A DNA stretch of 64,000 nucleotides. Origin: Burkholderiaceae bacterium 26 (GTDB lineage: Bacteria; Pseudomonadota; Gammaproteobacteria; Burkholderiales; Burkholderiaceae). The notes beneath the pieces are model-generated. The model was not told the origin of the DNA. It did no database searches and worked only from the letters and a program-made list of their open reading frames with translations. Both the position numbers and the translations under genes were made by a program. Positions 25,170 through 34,562 of the stretch are shown one piece after another. The stretch is taken from the NCBI GenBank assembly GCA_000955795.1, contig JYOB01000016.1, forward strand, positions 273,908 through 337,907, read 5' to 3'. Each line of letters starts with the position of its first letter. Within the stretch, counting starts at the first letter, position 1.

Positions 25170-25997
25170 TCAGTGCCCTGCAAAGGCGAGTACTTCGGGC
25201 AGGCGCGCGAGCAACGCATCGCGCGAGCGGATGCCGCCCGAGGTCGGCTCCACCTTGTCGTCCTGGATCAGGTTGGCAAATACGTAAGTCTTGTCACCCT
25301 TCTTGGCCCAGCCGACAAACCAGCCATAAGCGTGCGCCTGATCCCACGTGCCATCAGGTGACGTGTTGCCCGGCGCCGGGCCCGCCGTGCCCGTCTTGCC
25401 CTGCACGGCCCAGCCGCCCGGCACCTGCCAGGTCTGCACGGTACGGTCGACCATCTCGTAGGTGCGCGCCGACACCGGCAACTGCCGGTTGACGATCCTG
25501 CGCATAAAGCCGACCTGCTCCTCCGGCGAGATCTTCAGCGACGAGGTGATCCACGAACGGTCCATGCCGTTGCTCTTGCCCGGGTCACCGCTCACATCCA
25601 TGTTGCCGTAGCCCAGCTTGCGCACGTATGCCTGGAACGCTTGCGCGCCCATCGCATGCGTAATGCGCTGCGAATACCAGACCACCGAATACTTGAGCCA
25701 CAGCGCCGGGTCGATGGGCTGGTGCCACGCTTCGCCGCCCCAGTCGGGGTCACCACGCTTGAAGTGCTCGACCGGGGTGTGATCGTCTTTGAGGAAGCCG
25801 TGGTCAAAACCCATGACCGCGAGTGCGAGCTTGAAGGTGGAAGCGGGGGTCACGCGCTCGTCGCACTTGCCTTCGTGCAAGACGGCCTTGCCGGTGGCGG
25901 CGTCGGCCACGATCGTGCAGATCGGGTGCGCGGCGTGCGCAAAGGTGGCAAGCGCGGCTAGCATGGCGCCGGTGGCGGCGCGGCGGAGTTTCATCAT
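25170..25997 (-). CDS. Class D beta-lactamase, OXA-22-like
   Basis: A 275-residue secreted serine beta-lactamase. The signal peptide ends at AHA (about residue 23). Active-site motifs are in order: STFK (serine nucleophile and carboxylated lysine, about 53-56), SVVWYS near 103, YGN in KLGYGNMD (about 129), and KTGTAG near 202. The sequence reads almost residue for residue like OXA-22 of Ralstonia pickettii as I remember it, and the length is identical. OXA-22 is chromosomal and inducible; the regulator is not adjacent here. GAGG lies seven bases before the start. Confidence 0.93.
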   Translation of the reverse strand: MMKLRRAATGAMLAALATFAHAAHPICTIVADAATGKAVLHEGKCDERVTPASTFKLALAVMGFDHGFLKDDHTPVEHFKRGDPDWGGEAWHQPIDPALWLKYSVVWYSQRITHAMGAQAFQAYVRKLGYGNMDVSGDPGKSNGMDRSWITSSLKISPEEQVGFMRRIVNRQLPVSARTYEMVDRTVQTWQVPGGWAVQGKTGTAGPAPGNTSPDGTWDQAHAYGWFVGWAKKGDKTYVFANLIQDDKVEPTSGGIRSRDALLARLPEVLAFAGH

Positions 25998-26134
25998 CGA
26001 TCAACCTCATGTTGGGGGGAATGCAAATAGCTGCGTGGCAGCGTAGCAGCGAGGTTGCCGTCCTGCTGACCACCACACGCGTAACGGCTGTAACGCTGGC
26101 GCGCCGGTGGAATAGCCGAGCAGAAAAGAAGGGC

Positions 26135-26162
26135 TTGCAAATTTTTTGGCGGTCGGTAAAAT
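26135..26162 (+). promoter_or_regulatory. Promoter of the leucine tRNA
   Basis: TTGCAA (26135-26140) and TAAAAT (26157-26162) are 16 bases apart, and the tRNA begins 15 bases after the -10 element. A T run fills the spacer. Confidence 0.65.
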
Positions 26163-26176
26163 GCGCCGCTCACCTA

Positions 26177-26261
<85 letters not shown>

Positions 26262-26292
26262 AACACAGTCCCAAGCAGTTCAGGGGCGACAA

Positions 26293-26328
26293 AAAACCCG
26301 CGTGGCGATGAGCCTCGCGGGTTTTTTG
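26293..26328 (+). terminator. Terminator of the tRNA transcript
   Basis: AAAACCCGCG pairs with CGCGGGTTTT around a 14-base loop and continues into a T run. It is 32 bases after the tRNA. Reading the other way it would also stop the kinase transcript arriving from 26428. Confidence 0.8.
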
Positions 26329-26427
26329 TTTGTCCGATTCAAACCGTCCTGGATCGCCTCACATTGCTCTGGTGACGCCCGGCGCCACCGATTCCATGCA
26401 AGGCAGAGCACGAATGCGCCCGCTGCA

Positions 26428-28158
26428 TCAACGGCTTTGCAGCGGCAACACGAGCCGAAAACACGTGCCGCGGCCAACTTCGCTACGCACGTCGATCTGG
26501 CCACCATGCTTGCGCACGATGCCGTAAGAGACGGACAGGCCGAGCCCCGTCCCCAGGCCAACGGGCTTGGTGGTGAAGAACGGGTCGAAGATGCGGCTGA
26601 GATGCTCGGGCCGGATACCGCCCCCGGTATCTTCCACCTCCACCCAGACGTTGTCCGCGTCGCAGCCGGTTCGCAGCGTGATGCGTCCGTGGTCCTGAAT
26701 GGCTTGTCCGGCATTGACCAGCAGGTTCATGAACACCTGGCTCAGTTGGGTGGGCCTGCACTCGATGTCTGGGACTCCGCCATATTCGCGCACCAGCTCC
26801 ACCTTGTACTTCAGCTCATTCCAGACGATCTTGATTGTTGTTTCCAGACACGTTTCAAGATTGGCAGGTTGCGGCTGCGCTTCTTCCACATGGGAGAAAT
26901 CCTTGAGACCCTGCACGATTGTCTTGACCCGCTGCAACCCCTCCTGGGATTCCGCCAACAGCCCCGGCACATCTTCGCGCACGTACTCGAGATCAGCCGC
27001 CAGCTTGACCTGCGCAAGCGCAGCCCGCGTGGCGGGCGCCAACTCTGCCTCGTGGGATTCGTAGGCTGACAGCGCGTCGAGCAATCCTCCAACGTAGCGC
27101 TGCAAACTGCCCAGATTGGCTTTGACGAACGAGACGGGATTGTTGATCTCATGGGCCACGCCGGCAGCGAGCTGGCCGATCGACGCCATCTTTTCCGATT
27201 GCAGCAGTTGCCCCTGCGTTTGGGCCAGTTCGTGCAGCAGTTGCTCCTGGCGCGCACGCTCGGCCTGCAGTGCCTCGTGGGCCAAGGCAAGCTGCCATCG
27301 GTCACGCTGGAATTGTTCGACCGCGCGCGCCATCTGGCCGATCTCGTCGTCGCCATCGACGGGTACCGCACTGGGCGCCCCGTCCGAATGTCCTGCGCGC
27401 AAGCTGCGGCTGACCTGCAGCAAGCGCTGAAGCACATGGCGCCCGAGCAGCCCGTAAGCCGCCAGGCAGGCAAATACCACGCTGGTGGCGAGCAGCGCTG
27501 TCACCCAGCGCTGATTGCGCTCGGAAACAACCGCCAACGCCTGCATCGCCTGCTGAAACGCCCGCGTGTGCTGCTCCGACACCTGCTGTGCCGAAACCAC
27601 CATGGCGCCGGCCTGCATGTAAAGCGCATCCAAGGACCGGCGCCCGGCAAGGCTGCGTTCGGATGCCGGCGCCTGTGCAGCCGCGCCGGCAGTTCCGGCA
27701 TGCTGCAGCTCGCTTTCCCACCACTGCGCGACGATATTGACGACGTTGCGAAACAGCTGCGTCGACTGATGCAGATCGAGCACTTCAATGTCGTCGTCGG
27801 TTGCAGCAAGCCGTTCGGACAACTGCTCGAACGCCTCCAGGTTGCGCAAGATCTCGGCATAGTGCCGGCGCAGGGCTTCCACCGACGAGGTCTTTTCCAA
27901 CTGCGCCGATTCGCGCTCAATCAACAACGTGCGCTGAACGAGTTCCTGCGCCTCGCGCAATTGCATGAGCTGCTCGCTGGCGAGCCTGCGGGTGGCTTCC
28001 GCCGAGGTGCGCAGCGCATAGACCGCCGTGATGCCGCCTGCCGAGATCAGCAGCGCCAGCATGGCGACGACCAATATGAATTGACGCCCAAGCGATCTGG
28101 GCCACAGACCGTACCGCGGCATGCGCGCACAGCGGATAGCAGCGGCTGCGCTGAACAT
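26428..28158 (-). CDS. Membrane sensor histidine kinase
   Basis: A 576-residue kinase with a first membrane helix [20 protein letters not shown] (about 28-47), a helical periplasmic domain of about 165 residues, a second helix [20 protein letters not shown] (about 217-236) and a HAMP linker. HisKA carries its histidine in [20 protein letters not shown] (about 353) and the ATPase has [14 protein letters not shown] and [20 protein letters not shown]. It is the last gene of a six-gene operon and directly follows a periplasmic binding protein, which suggests that protein feeds its ligand state into the kinase, as LuxP does for LuxQ. That link is inference. Confidence 0.88.
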   Translation of the reverse strand: MFSAAAAIRCARMPRYGLWPRSLGRQFILVVAMLALLISAGGITAVYALRTSAEATRRLASEQLMQLREAQELVQRTLLIERESAQLEKTSSVEALRRHYAEILRNLEAFEQLSERLAATDDDIEVLDLHQSTQLFRNVVNIVAQWWESELQHAGTAGAAAQAPASERSLAGRRSLDALYMQAGAMVVSAQQVSEQHTRAFQQAMQALAVVSERNQRWVTALLATSVVFACLAAYGLLGRHVLQRLLQVSRSLRAGHSDGAPSAVPVDGDDEIGQMARAVEQFQRDRWQLALAHEALQAERARQEQLLHELAQTQGQLLQSEKMASIGQLAAGVAHEINNPVSFVKANLGSLQRYVGGLLDALSAYESHEAELAPATRAALAQVKLAADLEYVREDVPGLLAESQEGLQRVKTIVQGLKDFSHVEEAQPQPANLETCLETTIKIVWNELKYKVELVREYGGVPDIECRPTQLSQVFMNLLVNAGQAIQDHGRITLRTGCDADNVWVEVEDTGGGIRPEHLSRIFDPFFTTKPVGLGTGLGLSVSYGIVRKHGGQIDVRSEVGRGTCFRLVLPLQSR

Positions 28159-29304
28159 TCAACGGCCCCATATCCGGCGATACACGGCCCGGTAGCCGTT
28201 GTCCGGGTCGTATTGCCCGAGTGGTCCGCCATCGAAAGCGACGTTCTTGACCGTCACAAGGTGCACGGGGGCCACATACCCGGTGACCACATGATGGGCC
28301 AGCAGCCGGTTCACCTCGTCCACCAGTTGCCAGCCTTGCAGGTTCAACGGCTCGGCCACCGTGCTCGTCTGAAACGCTCCAGCCTGGATGCGCAGGAACG
28401 CCGCGGCGCTGCCGTCGCCGGCAGACAGCATGTGGATGCCGTCGGGCTTGCCCGCGCGGGTCAGCTCGGCGGCGGCGTAATCGAAGTAGATGTCGTTGAT
28501 GGCCAGCGCATGCGTCCACACGCGGCCATACCGCTCCAGCAGACGTCGCATGACGGCGGGCATGGCCTGCGCACTGCCCGAGATAGGTACGTCCTCGACA
28601 GCCAGCAAGCGGCAGCCCTTGCATGCGCCGATCACCTCAGCCATCGCCGCAGCCTTTGCGCTGGCGATCTGGAAATTGGAGTCGGTAAAGATGACCACGT
28701 TGGCGTGGCCCGCCGATTCCACTACAGCCGCCATGGCCGTGAGCCGGGCAACTGCCATCGGGTCGGTGGAAACATTGATGGCGATAGGACTGTCCGTGAT
28801 GGCGCCGGCCGTTGCGGCAACGTGCCAGCCGACCACGGGCCTGCCCTGCCGCACGAAGGGCAACAGCGCTGCCTGCATCTCGCGCGCGTCACCCCCGACG
28901 AGCACGACGCCGTCCGGTTGCAGCGCCCGGGCCGATTCCATCGCACGCTTGCGGCCCTCCGGCGTCCCGCCGGCGTCATAGACGCGGATCTTCCAGCCGA
29001 TGGCCCCAGCGGCCTCCTTGATGCCTTTCGCAACACCCAGAATGCCGCCGTTGCGCAAGTCTTCACTCACGACGGCCAGCGTGATGCCGACCTGCGCACG
29101 AGGACCTGCCTGGGGACCATCCCAAGGGGCCCCGTGTTCGCTGGCGCGCGCGACGATCTGCTGCATGCGTGCGTCGTCGGCGATGCCGCCGGAGGCCATC
29201 GCCTGGCCTGCCATCGCTCCCCACCCGAATGCGCACAGCAGGTATGCCAGCATTCGCTTGCCGCTGCTTGGGACCATCGCCGCCTCCCGAAGGTCATCCT
29301 TCAC
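28159..29304 (-). CDS. Periplasmic sugar-binding-like sensor protein
   Basis: A 381-residue type I periplasmic binding protein (RbsB/LuxP fold) with a signal sequence around RMLAYLLCAFGWGAMAGQAM. Landmarks are GITLAVVSEDLRNGGILGVA, ALQPDGVVLVGGDAREMQAA, and AINDIYFDYAAAELTRAGKP in the hinge region. No ABC transporter permease or ATPase is near; instead the gene lies between a receiver protein and a membrane kinase, so a sensory role is more likely than uptake. Its start overlaps the preceding stop (ATGA). Ligand unknown. Confidence 0.82.
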   Translation of the reverse strand: MKDDLREAAMVPSSGKRMLAYLLCAFGWGAMAGQAMASGGIADDARMQQIVARASEHGAPWDGPQAGPRAQVGITLAVVSEDLRNGGILGVAKGIKEAAGAIGWKIRVYDAGGTPEGRKRAMESARALQPDGVVLVGGDAREMQAALLPFVRQGRPVVGWHVAATAGAITDSPIAINVSTDPMAVARLTAMAAVVESAGHANVVIFTDSNFQIASAKAAAMAEVIGACKGCRLLAVEDVPISGSAQAMPAVMRRLLERYGRVWTHALAINDIYFDYAAAELTRAGKPDGIHMLSAGDGSAAAFLRIQAGAFQTSTVAEPLNLQGWQLVDEVNRLLAHHVVTGYVAPVHLVTVKNVAFDGGPLGQYDPDNGYRAVYRRIWGR

Positions 29305-30722
29305 GCTGCTGGTGGCACATCTGCCGCATCCGTGGGATTGGGCACAGGCGCATAGACGAGAATCGCGAACGGCACATCCTCATGGGTTTCGAAGCGCCTG
29401 ATCTGCAAGACCTGATGCGCACTGACGATGCTGTCCCGTGTAATGAGCAGCACACCGCGTCGCGTCAGCAGATCGTCGGCCAACCGCATGCCCTCCCGCA
29501 GTTCGGCCGCAGAGATCTGCCGCACAGGCATCACCTCGCCCTGCTGCCTGAGCACGGCCACGAAGCGCACGACCACGTCGGGGTCATAGCGCAGGCCCGA
29601 TTGCGCCTTGACCATCTCCATGGCTTGATCGCCCGAGACGTGGTCCTTGATGATCTCGCCCGTCAGAAGCCCCTCGAAATCGCGTGCGACAGCCACGATG
29701 CGTGCGCCGATCGGGATCGCCGTTCCGGCCAATCGGTCGGGAGTGCCGCGGCCATTGAAGCGTTCGTACTGGTGCCGGATGATTTGCGCCACATGCTCGA
29801 GCTGCGGCACGGGTGTGAGCACCATCTGAGCACGCAGCGGATGCTGATAGAACTGCTGTGCCTGTTCAGCCGAAAGCCTGTCGAGCGACGTATTCAGCAG
29901 GGCATCGGGCAGCGACAACTTGCCAATGCCGTGCAGCAGACCGGCGTGAAAGATGTCCTGCACCTGCAGCCCCGTCAACCCGCATTCGATGGCAATGCGG
30001 CGCGCCAGATCGGCCACGCGCAGCGACTGGCGCGCCATGGCACCACAGCGCATCTCGATCATGCTGGCGCATACCTTGACCATATTCGTGAAGTTCGCTT
30101 TCTGGTCACGCTGAGCACCTTCCAGGAACATCACGGTCTGGCGAATTTCTTCGGTGCGCGCCAGCACCTGGGTTTCCAGCCCGGCATTCAATTGCTGCAG
30201 CGTTTCGTTCTGCCGCTGCGTCAACTCGCTCAGGCGGCGCGCCTCGCATGCGAGCGTGCGCTGCTCGATCGCGTGCTTGACGGTGAGCAACAGGTCCTGG
30301 TCATCCCACGGCTTGTTGAGGTAGCGATAGACGCCGCCCTCGTTGATGGCACGCACAGCCGAGTCGACTTCGGAGTAGCCGGTCAGCAGGATCCGCATGA
30401 TGTCCGGATAACGCTCACGAGCACGTGCCAGGAACTCGGCGCCGTTCATGCCGGGCATGCGCATGTCGGAAATGACCAGATCCACCGGATACACCGACAG
30501 CATGTCGAGCGCCGCCGCACCGCTCTCGGCAGTGATCACGCGGTAACCCGTGGGCCTCAGCAACCGGCGCAGCGACGAGAGCACGCCTGGCTCATCGTCC
30601 ACCAGCAGGATCAACGGCGTGGCGTCCGCAGGCGTTGCAGAAGCGGGCGCGCTTTCTGGCTGCGCGGCGGCTTTGATGTCGGGCGCGCTCGCTTGCGCGG
30701 TGTCTTCGTCGTAAACAAGCAT
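29301..30722 (-). CDS. Response regulator with degenerate HD-GYP-like domain
   Basis: A 473-residue protein: Pro/Ala-rich N-terminus, a receiver domain (about 37-155) with its aspartate in DLVISDMRMPGMNG and the lysine in YLNKPW, a coiled linker, then an HD-type helical domain (about 215-400). In active HD-GYP phosphodiesterases the motif is HDIGK; here it is HAGLLHGIGKLSLP, the metal-binding aspartate replaced by glycine, and the GYP stretch reads RGTP. It is therefore probably not an active cyclic-di-GMP phosphodiesterase and may act as a binding or scaffold protein. Central gene of the signalling operon. Confidence 0.82.
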   Translation of the reverse strand: MLVYDEDTAQASAPDIKAAAQPESAPASATPADATPLILLVDDEPGVLSSLRRLLRPTGYRVITAESGAAALDMLSVYPVDLVISDMRMPGMNGAEFLARARERYPDIMRILLTGYSEVDSAVRAINEGGVYRYLNKPWDDQDLLLTVKHAIEQRTLACEARRLSELTQRQNETLQQLNAGLETQVLARTEEIRQTVMFLEGAQRDQKANFTNMVKVCASMIEMRCGAMARQSLRVADLARRIAIECGLTGLQVQDIFHAGLLHGIGKLSLPDALLNTSLDRLSAEQAQQFYQHPLRAQMVLTPVPQLEHVAQIIRHQYERFNGRGTPDRLAGTAIPIGARIVAVARDFEGLLTGEIIKDHVSGDQAMEMVKAQSGLRYDPDVVVRFVAVLRQQGEVMPVRQISAAELREGMRLADDLLTRRGVLLITRDSIVSAHQVLQIRRFETHEDVPFAILVYAPVPNPTDAADVPPAA

Positions 30723-30761
30723 GGCTGGCGTCTCACGGTTCGATGGCTGGCGGGGCGCGTC

Positions 30762-31373
30762 TCAAAGCGCCTGCAGGAATTGCTCCAGCGCGTGCTTCAT
30801 TTTTCGGATGGCGGTTTCAGGTAGCAGCATCACCAACTGGGCCACAAAGCCGCCGCGCTCAAGGGTGAAGCGCACTTCCAGCAACAGCGCCACATCCCAA
30901 CGATGGAACTGTTCGCCCGACAAGGCTTGCTGCAGCACCGCAGCCGGAACAAAGCTTGGCCGCGAGAACGACAGATTGCGGCCGAGCTGCTCGAAGACGC
31001 TGCGCACACACGCACCCACGAGCAAGTTGGCGATGTCGGACAGGGCCTCGCTTTCGCTGTGCACGTCGGCATCGCCGTAGCCCATCAGCTCTTCGAGTTC
31101 TTCGCGGCCGTCCTTGCCGAACAGCACGATCGCCTCGCCCGAAATGTCGGACTGAAACGCCTGCCGCACCGGCGAGGGTGCGTCGCCGGCCACGTCGCGG
31201 CCCAGCAGCTCTGCCATCAGTTGTGCCGCGTTGACAAGCTTGATGTCCGGCACCGAGAGCGTCACAAAGGCGCCCAGCAGTTCGGCCAGTGCCGCCCCCG
31301 CTTTGCCCATCCCGATATTGGCGATTTCCTGCAGAGCGTCGCGCTGGTCTTCGTTCAGTGTCAGGTCATTCAT
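30762..31373 (-). CDS. CheC-like phosphatase
   Basis: A 203-residue protein beginning MNDLTLNEDQRDALQEIANI. Two CheC signature helices are present: DALQEIANIGMGKAGAALAE (about 12-31) and EALSDIANLLVGACVRSVFE (about 110-129), each with the E/D-x2-N catalytic pair. CheC/CheX/FliY proteins remove phosphate from CheY-type receivers. It overlaps the end of the single-domain receiver gene, its likely substrate. The start is placed at 31373, where the family fold begins. No chemotaxis genes are near, so it seems to serve this signalling operon. Confidence 0.85.
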   Translation of the reverse strand: MNDLTLNEDQRDALQEIANIGMGKAGAALAELLGAFVTLSVPDIKLVNAAQLMAELLGRDVAGDAPSPVRQAFQSDISGEAIVLFGKDGREELEELMGYGDADVHSESEALSDIANLLVGACVRSVFEQLGRNLSFSRPSFVPAAVLQQALSGEQFHRWDVALLLEVRFTLERGGFVAQLVMLLPETAIRKMKHALEQFLQAL

Positions 31374-31734
31374 AAAGACCGTACCCCCGCAGGATCGGAA
31401 CAATGCGCTCGGCCGATACGGGCTTCGCAATGAAGCCGATGGCGCCGAGGTCCTTGACGCGCTCGACGGCACCCGACTGGATGTCAGCGGACACCACGAT
31501 GACGAAGGCGTCGTCGCCGGCCTTGCGGATGTGTTCGAGCACCTGGAAGCCGTCCATGTCCGGCATGGTCAGATCAAGAAAAACGACCGTGCCCTTACCG
31601 GCACGAAACAGCTCCAGCGCCTGCGCACCGTTGGCTGCCTGCGTGACCTCGACATCCCAGTCGTCAGGCAAGGCGTTGATCAGAAGCTTGCGCGCCAACG
31701 ATGAATCGTCGGCAACGAGCACAGGTAGCGCCAT
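31366..31734 (-). CDS. Single-domain response regulator (CheY-like)
   Basis: A 122-residue receiver without output domain. Key residues are the acidic pair in VLVADDSSLARKLL, the phospho-accepting aspartate in GTVVFLDLTMPDMDG (about 57), the threonine/serine in VIVVSADIQSGA and the lysine in GFIAKPVSAERI. It would relay phosphate between the two kinases of this operon or act by protein contact. The next gene encodes a CheC phosphatase and overlaps it by eight bases. Confidence 0.9.
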   Translation of the reverse strand: MALPVLVADDSSLARKLLINALPDDWDVEVTQAANGAQALELFRAGKGTVVFLDLTMPDMDGFQVLEHIRKAGDDAFVIVVSADIQSGAVERVKDLGAIGFIAKPVSAERIVPILRGYGLYE

Positions 31735-31767
31735 GATGTGTCCCCCTCCAGGCGTAAAGCGTGAGGC

Positions 31768-33168
31768 TTACGTTATGGCCAGCGCGGTATCGGCCGGCGG
31801 TTGTTGTTCGACAGGTGGGGCTTCCGGCCTGCATCGTGGCAACGTCACGCGGAAGGTCGTGCCCAGGCCCACCGCGCTCGACACGTCGATGCGCCCGCCA
31901 TGCGCCCTGACAATGCCGTAGGTGAGAGACAGCCCCAGCCCGGTGCCCTTGCCGACCGGCTTGGTGGTGAAGAACGGGTCGAAGATGCGCTTCAGGTTTT
32001 CGGGCGCGATGCCGCTGCCGGCGTCTGCTACCTCAAACCAGATCGATGCAGCGTCGGTCGCGTCAGTTCCGGTGCGGACGGTGATGGTGCCGCGCCCGCC
32101 GCCTTGCGTGCTTTTGCCCGCATACGACTGCGCCGCGTTGACCACCAGGTTCAGCACCACCTGATTGATCTGCGACGGGATGCAGGTCACGGCCGGCAGT
32201 TCGCTGTACTCGCGCACGAGGTCAGCCTGGTATTTGATCTCGTTGTTGACGATGTTGAGCGTCGACTCGATGCAGCGGTGAATGTCCACCTGATCCCACT
32301 GGTGGGCGCTGTCGACGCGTGAGAAATCGCGCAAGTCCACCACAATGTCGCGCACCCGGGTCAGGCCTTCCTGCGATTCGGCCACGAGCGCGGGAGCGTC
32401 TTCGGCCAGAAACTCGATGTCGGCCGCCTGCGCAAGCGCCAAGAGCTGTGCGTCGAGTGACGGCGCATGCTGGCCGATCAGCTGATCCAGGGTACGTGCG
32501 TAATCGAGCAGCGTGTTCATGTAGCGCTGCAGGCTGTTCAGGTTCGAGAGCACGAACCCCACGGGGTTATTGATCTCGTGCGCAATGCCGGCGGCGAGCT
32601 GGCCAATGGCGGCGAGCTTTTCAGACTGCAGCAGCTGCTGATGCGCCTGGGCCAGCTCTTCGTTCAGCGCAGAGAGTTGGGCGTTACGCACAGTGAGTTC
32701 CTGAAGCGCATCGGTTACGGTTTTTTCGCGCTTCTTCAGCTCGCCATATGCAAGGCACACGTCCGTCGCATCGAGCAACGTAATCCCCACCGCGATGACC
32801 ACACCATTTCCATCTTCGATCGGAATAAAGCTGCAGTTCTGCTGCATCCATTCAATCGTGTCGGTAATGGGCCGCGTATGACGAAAACGAAACAAATACG
32901 GGCGGTGCTCCCAAGATGTGTACGCAGAGACACCCAGAACGAATACGCTTTCGATTTTCTTGCGCAGCCATTTTTCCGGCAGTTCCGGAAACAGCGCGAA
33001 CATGTCCTTGCCGATCACATCCTCGCCGGAAAAACCGCTGTGATATTGCATGAAGCGGTTCCACGACAGGATGTGCATTTGACGATCCACGGAGAACACG
33101 CCGCAACTTACCAATTCCGCAATGGCATCAGATAACTGGGGCTCGGTAATGTCTGCCATGTTTGACAT
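31768..33168 (-). CDS. PAS sensor histidine kinase
   Basis: A 466-residue soluble kinase. I place the start at 33168 (MSNMADITEPQLSDAIAELV), which follows AGGA, rather than at a GTG 12 codons upstream. A PAS domain covers about 15-150 (VFSVDRQMHILSWNRFMQYH, then GEDVIGKDMFALFP). HisKA carries the histidine in [20 protein letters not shown], and the ATPase has NLVVNAAQSYAGKS and GKGTGLGLSLTYGIVRAHGG. Its kinase core closely resembles that of the membrane kinase at 26428-28158, suggesting duplication. First gene of the six-gene operon. Confidence 0.88.
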   Translation of the reverse strand: MSNMADITEPQLSDAIAELVSCGVFSVDRQMHILSWNRFMQYHSGFSGEDVIGKDMFALFPELPEKWLRKKIESVFVLGVSAYTSWEHRPYLFRFRHTRPITDTIEWMQQNCSFIPIEDGNGVVIAVGITLLDATDVCLAYGELKKREKTVTDALQELTVRNAQLSALNEELAQAHQQLLQSEKLAAIGQLAAGIAHEINNPVGFVLSNLNSLQRYMNTLLDYARTLDQLIGQHAPSLDAQLLALAQAADIEFLAEDAPALVAESQEGLTRVRDIVVDLRDFSRVDSAHQWDQVDIHRCIESTLNIVNNEIKYQADLVREYSELPAVTCIPSQINQVVLNLVVNAAQSYAGKSTQGGGRGTITVRTGTDATDAASIWFEVADAGSGIAPENLKRIFDPFFTTKPVGKGTGLGLSLTYGIVRAHGGRIDVSSAVGLGTTFRVTLPRCRPEAPPVEQQPPADTALAIT

Positions 33169-33341
33169 GGTTCCTGCGGGACAATGGTGTTCGCTATCAG
33201 CCACTTGAATTGCGAGGCCGTCCCTCTATTTATCGACCAGATTTTGCCCAGGCAGATGAGTACAAATCCCTATTAACAGTTGAATATCTGGATCGCCACG
33301 CTAAAACCGGATCTCATCATTTTTTTTGGTAGGTGGGATTC

Positions 33342-33380
33342 AAGCAAAAGGCCCGCAGGAACGCTGCGGGCCTTTTGCTT
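33342..33380. terminator. Perfect bidirectional terminator
   Basis: AGCAAAAGGCCCGCAG is mirrored perfectly by CTGCGGGCCTTTTGCT around a GAACG loop. Reading minus it ends the D-threonine aldolase operon, 23 bases after its stop. Confidence 0.85.
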
Positions 33381-33402
33381 TTCGGCATATCAGGTGCACG
33401 AG

Positions 33403-34551
33403 TCACCACCCGTGAAACCGCCCCCACGTCTGCACCATGCCCCGCGACGACACCGCCTGATACTCCGGAAACTGGGCCCCCGTGGCGCACGCATGGTTCG
33501 GCAGTACACGCAGCTTCGTGCCGACCGGAAAGCGCGCCACCAGGTCGTCTCGTACCGAGCCATCGCTGGCCGCCAGAATGCCGTGCTCCTGGTTCGCGCC
33601 GATCAGCATGAGCCCGTCGAGTGGCGTGCCGTCAAGCGCGCACGGCAGCCCGTAGCCGAAGTCATGCGACTGCTTGGCGGTGCCGCGGTCACGGCTCATC
33701 GCCATCCATCCGGCGTCGACAATCACCCAGCCTTTGTCGGGCTGATGGCCAATCACGGTAGTCAGCACGCTCAGTGCGATTTCATCCAGCGCGCACACGC
33801 CCACGTTGTGCATGACGAGATCGAAGAATACGTAGACCCCCGCGCGCACCTCCGTCACGCCTTCGAGGTGCTCGGTGGCCAACGCGGTGGGCGTGGAGCC
33901 CACGCTCACCGCTGCACACGGCACACCGGCATCACGCAGGCGCTGCGCGGCGCGCACACAACCGGCGCGCTCCCGCTCGGCCAATACGGCCAGCGCGGCG
34001 CGGTCGTTCAGGTCGTAGCTGGAACCGGCGTGCGTCATCACGCCGCCCACGTCGATGCCGCCGTCTTTCAGGATGCGGCCGACTTCCAGCAGCGCATCCT
34101 GCTCGGGCGTGATGCCGGAGCGGTGCCCATCAGTGTCGACTTCGATCCACACTTCACAGCGCTCACCGTGTGCGCGGGCGTGGTCGACCACAGCGTGGGC
34201 GGCCTCTGCGTTATCGACCACGAGCTTCAGATCGCAGCCCCGCTTGTGCAGCGCCATCGCACGCGGCAGCTTGGTGGCGACAATGCCCACCGCGTACAGG
34301 ATGTCCTGGATACCGGCGGCAAAGAAGGCCTCGGCTTCCTTCAACGTCGATACGGTGATGCCTTGCGCGCCGGCTGCCATCTGTGCGCGCACGACATCAA
34401 GGCACTTGGTGGTCTTCACGTGCGGGCGGAATTTCACGCCCAGCGCGTTCATGCGATGTTGCATGCGGGCGATGTTGTGCTGCATGCGCGGCAGGTCAAT
34501 CAGCGCAGCCGGCGTGTCGATGGTTTCAAGCGAGTGCGTGTCAGGGGTCAT
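33403..34551 (-). CDS. D-threonine aldolase/D-serine dehydratase-like PLP enzyme
   Basis: A 382-residue fold III (alanine racemase-like) enzyme. The PLP lysine lies in KFRPHVKTTKCLDVV (about residue 38), and the C-terminal metal site H...C is in LPNHACATGAQFPE, as in metal-dependent D-threonine aldolase and DSD1-type D-serine dehydratase. HAGSSYDL and GSTPTAL form the phosphate-binding region. It would cleave D-3-hydroxy amino acids to glycine plus aldehyde, or deaminate D-serine. The start at 34551 follows GAGG; ATGs nine and fifteen bases upstream overlap the dehalogenase stop. Confidence 0.83.
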   Translation of the reverse strand: MTPDTHSLETIDTPAALIDLPRMQHNIARMQHRMNALGVKFRPHVKTTKCLDVVRAQMAAGAQGITVSTLKEAEAFFAAGIQDILYAVGIVATKLPRAMALHKRGCDLKLVVDNAEAAHAVVDHARAHGERCEVWIEVDTDGHRSGITPEQDALLEVGRILKDGGIDVGGVMTHAGSSYDLNDRAALAVLAERERAGCVRAAQRLRDAGVPCAAVSVGSTPTALATEHLEGVTEVRAGVYVFFDLVMHNVGVCALDEIALSVLTTVIGHQPDKGWVIVDAGWMAMSRDRGTAKQSHDFGYGLPCALDGTPLDGLMLIGANQEHGILAASDGSVRDDLVARFPVGTKLRVLPNHACATGAQFPEYQAVSSRGMVQTWGRFHGW

Positions 34552-34562
34552 GGTTTGCATCC

